This document shows, piece after piece, positions 25,439-33,574 of a stretch of 64,000 bases of DNA. The notes below the pieces were generated by a model that was not told the DNA's origin, ran no database searches, and saw only the letters and a list, made by a program, of their open reading frames with translations. Numbering within the stretch: position 1 is the stretch's first letter; each line of letters starts with the position of its first letter. Where the stretch lies: assembly GCA_041395625.1 (NCBI GenBank), contig JAWLAE010000001.1, forward strand, positions 62,001-126,000, given 5' to 3'. This DNA comes from CADEED01 sp041395625 (GTDB lineage Bacteria > Pseudomonadota > Gammaproteobacteria > Steroidobacterales > Steroidobacteraceae). The translations under genes and the position numbers were made by a program.

Positions 25439-26468
25439 ACTCGAACTCGTATGCCCAGCCGGCACGCTGCCGGCGCTGCGTGCCGCCGTGGACAACGGGG
25501 CCGATTCCGTCTACATCGGATTTCGCGGTGCTACCAACGCGCGCAACTTCCCAGGGCTGAACTTCGGCGAAAGTGAAGCAGCCGCAGGCGTTGCTTATGC
25601 GCACGAGCGCGGCACGAGGGTGTTCGTTGCGCTGAACGTCTACCCGTCGCCCGCTACATGGGAACTCGCCACTGGAACGATCGACCGCGCGGCTCGCCTC
25701 GGTGTCGATGCGCTGATTCTGGCTGATCCCGGGTTGATGCGATATGCCGCGGAGCATCATCCCGCCCTACGACTGCATCTGAGCGTGCAGAGTTCTGCCA
25801 CAAACTGGCGCGCGATTGAGTTCTACCGCGAGCGTTTCGGTATTCGGCGCGCGGTCTTGCCACGTGTTCTGTCGGCGACCCAGGTGGCGCGATTGACTGG
25901 ACGGACGTCGGTGGAGATCGAGGTGTTCGGCTTCGGCAGTCTTTGTGTGATGGTGGAGGGACGTTGCGCGCTTTCCTCGTTTGCAACCGGCCATTCACCG
26001 AATGTGCAGGGCGTGTGTTCGCCCGCCCATGCGGTGCGTTGGGAAGAGACGCGTGCCGGCCGGCAATCCCGCCTCAACGGCGTTTTGATCGATCGCTACG
26101 CACCGGGCGAAGCGGCTGGCTACCCGACGCTGTGCAAGGGGCGCTTCCGAGTGCACGACCAGGTTTTTCATGCGCTCGAAGAGCCAACGAGCCTCAATGC
26201 GCTTGGCGTGCTACCTGCTTTGATCGCCAGCGGCGTCAAGGCCCTCAAGGTAGAAGGGCGACAGCGCTCGCCCGCGTATGTCGGGCAGGTGACGCGCCTG
26301 CTGCGCCGCGCGCTGGATCTATGCGCGGCTGCGGATCTGGCTACTCGCGCGAGTGTGCAGAGCGATACCACAGACTGGGAGCCGCCTGCCGAGCTGCTCC
26401 GCGAGCTCGATGCGCTCGCGGAGGGACGCACCCATACTCTGGGCGCCTACCACCGACCCTGGCAATGA
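25434..26468 (+). CDS. ubiU: Oxygen-independent ubiquinone hydroxylation subunit UbiU
   Basis: 344 residues (E. coli 331), ATG at 25434. U32 peptidase-like fold: LVCPAGTLPALRAAVDNGADSVYIGF, LNFGESEAAAG, HLSVQSSATNWRAIEFY, EVFGFGSLCVMVEGRCALSSF and VQGVCSPAHA, then LCKGRF and the KALKVEGRQRSPAYV end. The conserved cysteines of these last blocks are the expected [4Fe-4S] ligands. With UbiV it hydroxylates ubiquinone precursors without O2, using prephenate as oxygen donor in E. coli. It overlaps ubiV by 4 bp and follows fnr and an FNR box. Confidence 0.95.
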   Translation: MRLELVCPAGTLPALRAAVDNGADSVYIGFRGATNARNFPGLNFGESEAAAGVAYAHERGTRVFVALNVYPSPATWELATGTIDRAARLGVDALILADPGLMRYAAEHHPALRLHLSVQSSATNWRAIEFYRERFGIRRAVLPRVLSATQVARLTGRTSVEIEVFGFGSLCVMVEGRCALSSFATGHSPNVQGVCSPAHAVRWEETRAGRQSRLNGVLIDRYAPGEAAGYPTLCKGRFRVHDQVFHALEEPTSLNALGVLPALIASGVKALKVEGRQRSPAYVGQVTRLLRRALDLCAAADLATRASVQSDTTDWEPPAELLRELDALAEGRTHTLGAYHRPWQ

Positions 26469-27355
26469 GCGCGAGCACCATGAAACTAGCCGTTGGTCCG
26501 ATCCTCTATTTGTGGGATCGGCGTGTGGCGCTGGATTTTTACGCGGACCTGTGCGACGCGCCGGTGGACATCGTCTATCTGGGCGAAGTCGTGTGCAGCA
26601 AGCGACGGGTGCTGCAGCGGGGCGACTGGACGATGGTCGCCTACGCGCTGGAAGCCGCAGGCAAGGAAGTGGTCTGGTCCACGCTGGCGTTGATCGAAGC
26701 CGAGTCAGAGGTGTCGGCAATGACACGCATCGTCGACACGTCCGCCGGTCGCTTCGAAGCTAACGACATGGGAGCGGTACAGCATGCGGCTGGGCGACCG
26801 TTCGTCGCGGGTCCGCATCTCAACATCTACAATGAGGCAACACTGCAACTCATGGCGGCGTGCGGCGCGCGACGCTGGGTGGCGCCGGTGGAACTGCCCC
26901 TTGCGACGATCGCCGCGCTCGGCAAGACCCGCGCGCCCGGTCTCGAAATCGAGGTGTTCGCATACGGGCGTCTGCCGCTCGCCTTCTCGGCACGCTGCTT
27001 CACGGCACGGTCGCAGAACCGGCCGAAAGACGATTGCGGCTTCATTTGTAGTGATTACCCGGATGGCATCACGCTCTACTCCCGCGATGATCAGCCGTTC
27101 CTGACCCTGAACGGTATTCAGACTCAGTCTGCCGCCGTACAAAATCTTTCGCCCCACGTCGCCGCACTGCGCAGCGCTGGCGTCGACATTCTGCGGCTTT
27201 CGCCCCAGTCACAGGATTTTCCGGCGGTGATTCGGGCGTTCCGCGACGCCGTCGATTCTACCGGCGCAGTTGCCGCGTTCCCGTCGCCCGCGCTGCCGGG
27301 CGGTTACTGCGATGGCTATTTGCGGGGCGAAGCCGGGATAGGCCATGCAGGGTGA
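26465..27355 (+). CDS. ubiV: Oxygen-independent ubiquinone hydroxylation subunit UbiV
   Basis: 296 residues (E. coli 292), ATG at 26465 in an ATGA overlap with ubiU. U32-type fold: KLAVGPILYLWDRRVALDFYADLCDAPVDIVYLGEVVCSKRR, GPHLNIYNEATLQLMAACGARRWVAPVELPL, EIEVFAYGRLPLAFSARCFTARSQNRPKDDCGFIC. Its cysteines (C in VVCSKRR, ARCFTAR, DDCGFIC) are the known cluster ligands of UbiV. Forms a heterodimer with UbiU. The last 98 bp overlap the 3' end of ubiT on the other strand. Confidence 0.95.
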   Translation: MSASTMKLAVGPILYLWDRRVALDFYADLCDAPVDIVYLGEVVCSKRRVLQRGDWTMVAYALEAAGKEVVWSTLALIEAESEVSAMTRIVDTSAGRFEANDMGAVQHAAGRPFVAGPHLNIYNEATLQLMAACGARRWVAPVELPLATIAALGKTRAPGLEIEVFAYGRLPLAFSARCFTARSQNRPKDDCGFICSDYPDGITLYSRDDQPFLTLNGIQTQSAAVQNLSPHVAALRSAGVDILRLSPQSQDFPAVIRAFRDAVDSTGAVAAFPSPALPGGYCDGYLRGEAGIGHAG

Positions 27356-27785
27356 AGCTGGCGATCGGACGTGGCAGCACCGCGTACAAATGAGCCGGCA
27401 GATCGAAGTCCCAACCGTCCAGAAGGTTCTTCAGATGAAGCCCGGTTTCAGTCTCACCTTCGACTGCCAGCCGCCGCTGAAAGAAGAGTGTGTCAGGATC
27501 CTCTTGGTGCCGCGCGAGCGCGACGAAATCCTGCAGCGAACCCCGGATGGTGACATGGGCGGTTTGCGTCGAGTAACGCAGCGCGCCAGCTCTGATTTCG
27601 AAAGTGTGCGTGAGCGGAATGTCGTCGACGCACAGCGCGATGCGCTTGCCAGCAAGGTCGCCGAGCTGCTGCTGCAAGGGTTGGCCGCGCAGCAGTTGAT
27701 TGACCGTATGCGCAACCAGTCGCGCCGTGGCCGAGGACGGCATGACGCGCAGCAGCTGTCGAAGTGCGGCAAGTGGATCGAGCAT
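27258..27785 (-). CDS. ubiT: UbiT, SCP2-domain lipid-binding accessory factor
   Basis: 175 residues (E. coli 174) from ATG 27785, chosen over ATG 27815 because GCCGGAGA stands 8 bases before it and the length then fits the family. SCP2-like fold: LARHQEDPDTLFFQRRLAVEGETETGLHLKNLLDGWDFDL, preceded by HVTIRGSLQDFV. In E. coli UbiT binds the isoprenoid quinone precursors and is needed with UbiU/UbiV for anaerobic ubiquinone synthesis. It converges on and overlaps ubiV by 98 bp; its promoter side faces ubiD with an FNR-type box between. Confidence 0.92.
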   Translation of the reverse strand: MLDPLAALRQLLRVMPSSATARLVAHTVNQLLRGQPLQQQLGDLAGKRIALCVDDIPLTHTFEIRAGALRYSTQTAHVTIRGSLQDFVALARHQEDPDTLFFQRRLAVEGETETGLHLKNLLDGWDFDLPAHLYAVLPRPIASFTLHGLSRLRPANSHRSNRPAARATGTRQLRR

Positions 27786-27842
27786 GAGCAGGTCTCCGGC
27801 GGGCGGGACGCGCATTCATGCCATGCCGGCTGCGAGCGTGTC

Positions 27843-27856
27843 TTGACGATCGTCAA
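27843..27856. promoter_or_regulatory. FNR-type box between ubiT and ubiD
   Basis: TTGAC-GATC-GTCAA, a complete 14-bp palindrome. The centre is 64.5 bp from the ubiT start and 34.5 bp from the ubiD start. A -41.5 placement toward ubiT gives a transcript start near 27808, a 23-base leader and the GGAGA ribosome site; toward ubiD that placement is impossible, because the start would fall inside the gene. So activation of ubiT is the better reading. Confidence 0.78.
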
Positions 27857-27883
27857 GGCTGGTGCGATTCGTGTGCCGTCGCG

Positions 27884-29380
27884 ATGAGTTACGCGAGCCT
27901 GCGGGAGTTCGTGCAGGCGCTCGAAGCGCGCGGTGATCTGAAGCGTGTGCCGTTCCCAGTCGATCCACGGCTCGAGATGACGGAGCTGTGCCAGCGGAGC
28001 CTCAGGGCGGGCGGGCCGGCGCTGTGGTTTGAGCAGCCGCGTGGCTCGGACATGCCCGTGCTCGGCAATCTCTTCGGTACGCAACAGCGGGTGGTTGCCG
28101 CACTTGGACTCGACCATGTGACACAGCTGCGAGAAATCGGCGAGACGCTCGCGTTTCTGCGGGAGCCTCATTGGCCGGATCGGCCGCGCGAAGCGCTTGG
28201 TCGCCTGCCGGCTTTTCTGCCGCTGCTCAAGGCAACGCCGCACACCCAGCCGCGTCCGTCTGTCTACGAAACCGTGCAAGTCGGCGCCGACGTCGATCTC
28301 TCCTGTCTGCCAGTGTGGACCTGCTGGCCTGAGGACGCAGGTCCGCTGATCACCTGGGGTCTCGTCGTGACACACGGAACGCGCAAGTCGCGGCACAACG
28401 TGGCGCCCTACCGCCAGCAGGTGATCGGCCGCAATCGCGTCATCATGCGCTGGCTGTCTCATCGGGGCGGCGCACTCGACTTTCGTGACTGGCAACGCGA
28501 CCACGCCGGCGAGCCCTTCCCGGTAGTCGTGATGATCGGCGCCGATCCAGCGCTGTTGGTTGCTGCGACGACCCCGATCCCGGACAGCGTATCGGAGTAC
28601 CAGTTCGCGGGACTGCTGCGCCGCCGGCGCAGCGAGGTGTATCGCAGCACGGTCGGTCTTGATGTCTGTGCGAGTGCCGAGATCGTGCTGGAGGGTCACA
28701 TCGCCCCGGGTGACGAAGCACTCGAAGGACCCTTCGGCGATCACACCGGCTACTACAACAGCCAAGCTCGCTTTCCGGTACTGACTGTCGAGCGCCTGTC
28801 CATGCGACGGAACGCGTTCTATCACGGCGGTTACATGGGTCGCTCGCCCTGGGACGAGCCGTCAATCCTGGCGATGTCGCTCAACGAGATGTTCGTGCCG
28901 ATGTTGCAGCGGAGCTTCCCCGAGATCGTGGATTTCCATCTGCCGCCCGAAGCGTGTTCGTATCGCATCGCGGTCGTGAGCATCCGCAAAGCCTATCCGG
29001 GCCACGCGCGGCAGATCATGCAAGCTGTCTGGTCGAGCTTGCGCCAGTTCCTATACACCAAGTACGTGATCATCACGGACGAGGACATCGACGTGCGCAA
29101 CTGGCAGGAGGTGATCTGGGCGATCGCCACACGGGTCGATCCGGCGCGCGATCTGCAACTCGTGCGTCGCAGTCCGATCGACTATCTCGATTTCGCCAGT
29201 CCGATTGCGGGGCTAGGCTCGAAACTCGGCGTGGACGCAACCAACAAGTGGCCCGGCGAGACTCGCCGCAAATGGGGCCGCCCACTCGTAATGAGCCCCG
29301 ACGTGGTTCGTCGCACCGATCCGATGTGGGCCGCGCTGTTTGACAATCGTCAATACGGTGGAAGCAGCACCGGGCTCTAA
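27884..29380 (+). CDS. ubiD: 4-hydroxy-3-polyprenylbenzoate decarboxylase
   Basis: 498 residues (E. coli 497). Begins MSYASLREFVQALEARGDLKRV like other UbiD proteins. Family blocks: GNLFGTQQRVVAALG, WTCWPEDAGPLITWGLV, NVAPYRQQVIGRNRVIMRW, LEGHIAPGDEALEGPFGDHTGYY (prFMN and metal site), YITDEDIDVRNWQEVIWAIATR and KLGVDATNKWPGETRR. It decarboxylates the prenylated hydroxybenzoate ring using the prenylated FMN made by UbiX, encoded at 40945. The last codons contain an FNR-type box that serves fabA. Confidence 0.97.
   Translation: MSYASLREFVQALEARGDLKRVPFPVDPRLEMTELCQRSLRAGGPALWFEQPRGSDMPVLGNLFGTQQRVVAALGLDHVTQLREIGETLAFLREPHWPDRPREALGRLPAFLPLLKATPHTQPRPSVYETVQVGADVDLSCLPVWTCWPEDAGPLITWGLVVTHGTRKSRHNVAPYRQQVIGRNRVIMRWLSHRGGALDFRDWQRDHAGEPFPVVVMIGADPALLVAATTPIPDSVSEYQFAGLLRRRRSEVYRSTVGLDVCASAEIVLEGHIAPGDEALEGPFGDHTGYYNSQARFPVLTVERLSMRRNAFYHGGYMGRSPWDEPSILAMSLNEMFVPMLQRSFPEIVDFHLPPEACSYRIAVVSIRKAYPGHARQIMQAVWSSLRQFLYTKYVIITDEDIDVRNWQEVIWAIATRVDPARDLQLVRRSPIDYLDFASPIAGLGSKLGVDATNKWPGETRRKWGRPLVMSPDVVRRTDPMWAALFDNRQYGGSSTGL
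29340..29353 (+). promoter_or_regulatory. FNR-type box inside the 3' end of ubiD, in front of fabA
   Basis: TTGAC-AATC-GTCAA, with the same half-sites as the ubiU and ubiT/ubiD boxes. It falls in the ubiD codons for LFDNRQ. Its centre (between 29346 and 29347) is 41.5 bp upstream of the fabA ATG. A good -10 follows at 29376. Confidence 0.78.
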
Positions 29381-29381
29381 T
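29376..29381 (+). promoter_or_regulatory. Probable -10 element of the fabA promoter
   Basis: TCTAAT, 5 of 6 matches to TATAAT, overlapping the ubiD stop TAA (29378-29380). It lies 22 bp after the FNR-type box, the spacing of class II FNR promoters, and 6 bp before the fabA ATG, so the predicted transcript starts at or next to the start codon. No Shine-Dalgarno sequence lies between. Confidence 0.55.
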
Positions 29382-29387
29382 GCGCCC

Positions 29388-29939
29388 ATGACACACAACA
29401 GTGCAAGCGTGCCTGGCGTCGAGCCGCGAACGCAACAACGCTTCACGAAAGCTGATCTGATCGCCTGCGGGGAGGGCGCGCTGTTCGGGCCGGGCACGCC
29501 GCGATTGCCGGTGGCGCCCATGCTCATGATCGATCGCATCACGTGGATCGCAAATACTGGCGGTGCATACGGCGCCGGCGAGCTGCGTGCGGAACTAGAC
29601 ATAGATCCTTCAGCCTGGTACTTCGCCTGCCACTTCATCGATGATCCGGTAATGCCGGGTTGTCTCGGGCTCGACGCAATGTGGCAGTTGTTGGGTTTCC
29701 ATCTCGCCTGGTGCGGGCACCGCGGGCTCGGTCGCGCCCTCGGAGTCGACGAAGTGCGCTTTACCGGACAGGTGCTACCGACAGTAAAACGCGTGAACTA
29801 CCAGATCGACATCAAGCGCGTGATTGAGCGCAAGTTGGTGATGATCGTCGGTGATGCCGCACTGCTCGCTGACGGCGTCAAGATCTATACAGCCAAAGGT
29901 TTGCGTGTCGGTTTGTTCAGCAATGCAGGGATCAACTGA
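29388..29939 (+). CDS. fabA: 3-hydroxydecanoyl-ACP dehydratase/isomerase
   Basis: 183 residues (E. coli 172), with about 12 extra N-terminal residues. Hot-dog fold with the catalytic pair H82 and D96, spaced as H70/D84 in E. coli, in YFACHFIDDPVMPGCLGLDAMWQL. The residues after it (RALGVDEVRFTGQVLPTVKRVNY) also match. It dehydrates 3-hydroxydecanoyl-ACP and isomerises the product to the cis-3 form, the branch to unsaturated fatty acids without O2. fabB follows immediately. The ATG lacks a clear ribosome site; see the FNR-type box and -10 upstream. Confidence 0.96.
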   Translation: MTHNSASVPGVEPRTQQRFTKADLIACGEGALFGPGTPRLPVAPMLMIDRITWIANTGGAYGAGELRAELDIDPSAWYFACHFIDDPVMPGCLGLDAMWQLLGFHLAWCGHRGLGRALGVDEVRFTGQVLPTVKRVNYQIDIKRVIERKLVMIVGDAALLADGVKIYTAKGLRVGLFSNAGIN

Positions 29940-31148
29940 TTGCGCCGGGTAGTCGTCACGGGCATGGGTATCGTCTCCTGCCTCGGCAATGAACTCGATA
30001 CGGTCAGCGATGCGCTCGCCGCAGGCCGTTCCGGCATTCGCGCTATGCCAGACTATCCCGCAGCGGGACTGCGCAGTCACGTCGCCGGAGTCCCGCAGAT
30101 CGTCGTCAACGACCACATCGACCGGCGCGATCTGCGTTTCATGGGAGATGCGGCGGCGTTTGCGGCAATCGCGCTGGCGCGCGCAATTGCTGCCAGTGGC
30201 TTGACTGAGGCGCATATCAGCGATCCGCGCACCGGCCTGATTGCGGGCACCGGCGGCGGCTCGCCAGCCAATGTCGTCGAGGCGGCCGACACGCTTCGCA
30301 CCCGGGGATTGCGCAAAGTGGGTGCGACACGCGTGCCACGTACCATGTGCAGCACGGTAGCAGCCTGCCTCGCGACGAGCTTTCATATCAAGGGTGTCTG
30401 CTACTCGTTGACCTCGGCCTGCGCGACGAGCGCCCACTGCATCGGCGCCGCGGCCGAGCAGATCCGCTGGGGAAATCAGGACGTGATGTTCTGTGGTGGC
30501 GGCGAAGAGGAACACTGGTCGTTGACCGCGCTGTTCGATGCGATGGGTGCACTATCGACCGCGCGCAATGCGACGCCCTCGCTCGCCTCGCGCGCATACG
30601 ACGTGAATCGTGACGGCTTTGTAATCGCGAGCGGCGGTGGCATGCTCGTACTGGAATCACTCGAGCATGCGCAGGCGCGCGGTGCGCCGGTCATCGCGGA
30701 ACTCGTGGGCTTTGGCGTCACGGCCGACGGCGCCGACATGGTACAGCCGTCAGGCGAAGGAGCGGTGCGCTGTATGCGCCAGGCGCTGACCGGTCTATCA
30801 GAGCCGGTGGACTACGTGAATGCACACGGCACTTCGACACCCTTGGGCGATGTGATCGAGCTCAACGCGATGCGCGAGGTGTTCGGTTTCGACTTTCCAC
30901 TGGTGTCGTCCACCAAATCCCTGTCGGGGCACTCACTCGGTGCGGCGGGCGTGCAGGAGGCGATCTACAGCTTGCTGATGCTGCGAGATGGGTTTCTAGC
31001 TGGCTCCGCCAACATCGACGAAGTCGACCCAAATTGCGCTGACTACCCGATACTGAAGTCGACGCGCCAAATGCGCGTGACCACGGTGATGTCCAACAGC
31101 TTCGGCTTCGGTGGCACCAACGCGTCACTCGTATTCAGGAGACTATGA
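29940..31148 (+). CDS. fabB: 3-oxoacyl-ACP synthase I
   Basis: 402 residues (E. coli 406). TTG start directly abutting the fabA stop. Thiolase-fold condensing enzyme with the nucleophile C161 in TSACATSAHCIG, H296 in NAHGTSTPLGD and H331 in SGHSLGAAG, matching C163, H298 and H333 of FabB. Extends cis-3-decenoyl-ACP, so together with FabA it commits chains to the unsaturated branch. FabB rather than FabF is supported by the fabA-fabB operon and the GMGIVSCLGN start. Confidence 0.95.
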   Translation: MRRVVVTGMGIVSCLGNELDTVSDALAAGRSGIRAMPDYPAAGLRSHVAGVPQIVVNDHIDRRDLRFMGDAAAFAAIALARAIAASGLTEAHISDPRTGLIAGTGGGSPANVVEAADTLRTRGLRKVGATRVPRTMCSTVAACLATSFHIKGVCYSLTSACATSAHCIGAAAEQIRWGNQDVMFCGGGEEEHWSLTALFDAMGALSTARNATPSLASRAYDVNRDGFVIASGGGMLVLESLEHAQARGAPVIAELVGFGVTADGADMVQPSGEGAVRCMRQALTGLSEPVDYVNAHGTSTPLGDVIELNAMREVFGFDFPLVSSTKSLSGHSLGAAGVQEAIYSLLMLRDGFLAGSANIDEVDPNCADYPILKSTRQMRVTTVMSNSFGFGGTNASLVFRRL

Positions 31149-32161
31149 GCATGGTCTCCGGTGCAGCTCATCGGTACTACAGTATCGCGCAACATGCGCA
31201 GCGCTACGAGCGCGTCGCGCGCCTGATGCCGGCCGCCGAATGGGACGCACATTTCGACCTGGTGGCGGCGGTCGAAGCGCTCAAGCGTGAACGTAGTGCC
31301 GTCGTTCTGGCTCACAACTACCAACGACCCGAGCTGTTTCACGGCATCGCGGACTTCTGCGGGGATTCGCTGGAGCTGGCGCGCCACGCTGCGGGATCGA
31401 CCGCGGATGTCATTGTACTGTGTGGCGTCCGTTTCATGGCCGAGACGGCCAAGTTGCTGGCACCAAGCAAGACGGTGCTACTACCCGACACCGCAGCCGG
31501 CTGTTCGCTGGCCGACTCGATTGCTCCGGAGGACGTCCGCACGTTGCGTCGGCGCCATCCAGGCGTGCCGGTAGTTTGTTATGTGAATACCAGCGCTGCG
31601 GTCAAGAGCGAGTGCGATGCTTGTTGCACGTCATCGAACGCGCAGCTCGTGGTGGAGAGCTTCGGTACGCCGGCGGTCATTTTCGTTCCAGACGAATACC
31701 TGGCTGCGCACGTTGCGGCTCACACGAACGTACGCATCATCTCATGGCAAGGTCACTGCGAAGTGCATGAGCGCTTCACCGGGCAGGAAGTGCGCGAGTA
31801 TCGCGACCAGTCGAACGCGTACGTACTGGCGCATCCCGAATGCCCGCGCGACGTGCAGATCGCAGCCGATTTCGTTGGCTCGACATCCGCGATGATTGCA
31901 AAGCTCGAGCGCCAGCGACCGCCGCGCGCGATGCTGATCACCGAATGCTCCATGGCCGACAATATTTCGAGTGCGTTTCCGGATATTGAGTTCCTGCGCC
32001 CGTGTAACTTGTGCCCACACATGCAGCGGATCACGCTGTCGGGTGTCCACGCCAGCCTGGAGCGCCTGGCACCCTCGATCGAGATTCCGGACGCCGTCGC
32101 GGCCGGGGCGCGTCGTGCGGTGCAACGGATGCTGGATGTCGGTCGCCCGCGCGGTTCGTGA
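31145..32161 (+). CDS. nadA: Quinolinate synthase
   Basis: 338 residues (E. coli 347). ATG overlaps the fabB stop (ATGA). Three-domain NadA with VLAHNYQRPEL, GVRFMAETAKLL, LPDTAAGCSLADS and cluster cysteines in VLCGVRF, LAHPECP and RPCNLCPHM. Condenses iminoaspartate with dihydroxyacetone phosphate to quinolinate using an oxygen-sensitive [4Fe-4S] cluster. nadB follows by a GTGA overlap, so NAD synthesis is coupled to the fabAB transcript. Confidence 0.96.
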   Translation: MSMVSGAAHRYYSIAQHAQRYERVARLMPAAEWDAHFDLVAAVEALKRERSAVVLAHNYQRPELFHGIADFCGDSLELARHAAGSTADVIVLCGVRFMAETAKLLAPSKTVLLPDTAAGCSLADSIAPEDVRTLRRRHPGVPVVCYVNTSAAVKSECDACCTSSNAQLVVESFGTPAVIFVPDEYLAAHVAAHTNVRIISWQGHCEVHERFTGQEVREYRDQSNAYVLAHPECPRDVQIAADFVGSTSAMIAKLERQRPPRAMLITECSMADNISSAFPDIEFLRPCNLCPHMQRITLSGVHASLERLAPSIEIPDAVAAGARRAVQRMLDVGRPRGS

Positions 32162-33558
32162 GCACATTCGACACCGATGTGCTGGTGGTCGGCGCCGGCG
32201 CTGCTGGTCTCGTCACGGCGTTGAGCGCTGCGCGGCGGCGCGTCGGTTTGCTCGGCGGAGGCGCTACGGCCAGTGAGCTGGCCCAAGGTGGCATCGCTGC
32301 GGCGGTGGGACATGACGATACAGTGTTGCAACACGCTGCCGACACTTGCTTCGCCGGACACGGACGCAACGACCCACGCGTCGTGCACTATGCCTGCGCG
32401 CGTGCGCCGGCTGCGATTGCCTGGCTCGAATCGCTCGGCGTGCGTTTCGCGCGTACCGGCAATGCGTGGTCGCTGCATCTGGAAGCCGCACACAGTCGTG
32501 CCCGCGTGCTGCATGCCGACGGCGACGCCACCGGCGCCGCGATCATGCAGGTGCTGCGACGACGGCTAACGCAGATCCCACGTGTCGAGCTGCTGCCGCG
32601 AATGCGCGCATTCGCCCTGCTGCGTGATGAGCGTGGGGTCAGCGGAGTTGCTGCGGTCGACGACGAAGGTTCTATTGTCACCGTGCGGGCCCGTGATGTG
32701 GTCCTCGCGACCGGTGGTATCGGCGGGCTCTACGATCGCACGACTAACCCGCTCGATGTCTGCGGCGACGGCCTCGCGATGGCGCTCGCCGCGGGTGCAC
32801 GCTGTGACGCGCTCGCGGCGGTCCAATTCCACCCAACTGCGCTCGATGTTGCCGCTCGTCCACTGCCGCTCATCTCGGAAGCGTTGCGTGGTGCCGGTGC
32901 ACGGCTGATCGACGAGGCGGGGCGGCACATCATGCGTGCGGCGCACCCGCTCGGCGACCTCGCACCGCGCGACGTGGTAGCCGGCGTCGTCTACGCGGAA
33001 CACCTTGCAGGCAGGCGTGTGTGGCTCGACGCGACCGCGCTGCGTGCGACGGACGTTGCCCACTCGTTTCCGACGGCCTATCGGCACTGTCGAGAACATG
33101 GAATCGATCCGCATCGCCAGCCTATCGGCGTGACGTGTGCCGCGCACTATCACATGGGCGGCATCTCGGTTGATCTCGATGGCCGCACCAGCCTGCCTCA
33201 CTTGTGGGCGGTTGGGGAAGTTGCGTGCACCGGCTTGCACGGTGCGAATCGACTGGCAAGCAATTCGTTGCTGGAAGCCGTCGTCTTCGGACGGCGGCTG
33301 GGTCAGGTGCTCGGCGATGTCCGCGGCAGACCACTCGCCACCGGTGCGCTCGATCGACCGGCGGAGACCGAGGAGCATGCCGAGCAGGAACTTCGCGCTC
33401 TGATGTGGCGATGCCTGGGACCGGCGCGGGATGCGGCGACGCTGGCCGACGGCATCGCGACAGTGACGAGCTGGCGCTCGCGCACCGCGCGGCCGGCGGG
33501 TACGCACGCACCGCGTCTGCAGTTGGTCGAAGCCATGCTGCAGGCCGCGCGACCGTGA
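32158..33558 (+). CDS. nadB: L-aspartate oxidase
   Basis: 466 residues from GTG 32158; shorter than E. coli NadB (540) because the C-terminal helical part is reduced. FAD-binding VLVVGAGAAGLVTALSAARR, GGIAAAVGHDDT, ATGGIGGLY, FHPTAL, RGAGARLIDEAGR, AHYHMGGISVDLDGR and GLHGANRLASNSLLEAVVFGRR. Oxidises aspartate to iminoaspartate for NadA; it can use fumarate as well as O2, so it works without oxygen. It ends the fabA-fabB-nadA-nadB unit. Confidence 0.95.
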   Translation: MSTFDTDVLVVGAGAAGLVTALSAARRRVGLLGGGATASELAQGGIAAAVGHDDTVLQHAADTCFAGHGRNDPRVVHYACARAPAAIAWLESLGVRFARTGNAWSLHLEAAHSRARVLHADGDATGAAIMQVLRRRLTQIPRVELLPRMRAFALLRDERGVSGVAAVDDEGSIVTVRARDVVLATGGIGGLYDRTTNPLDVCGDGLAMALAAGARCDALAAVQFHPTALDVAARPLPLISEALRGAGARLIDEAGRHIMRAAHPLGDLAPRDVVAGVVYAEHLAGRRVWLDATALRATDVAHSFPTAYRHCREHGIDPHRQPIGVTCAAHYHMGGISVDLDGRTSLPHLWAVGEVACTGLHGANRLASNSLLEAVVFGRRLGQVLGDVRGRPLATGALDRPAETEEHAEQELRALMWRCLGPARDAATLADGIATVTSWRSRTARPAGTHAPRLQLVEAMLQAARP

Positions 33559-33574
33559 GCCAGCCGGCGCCACG

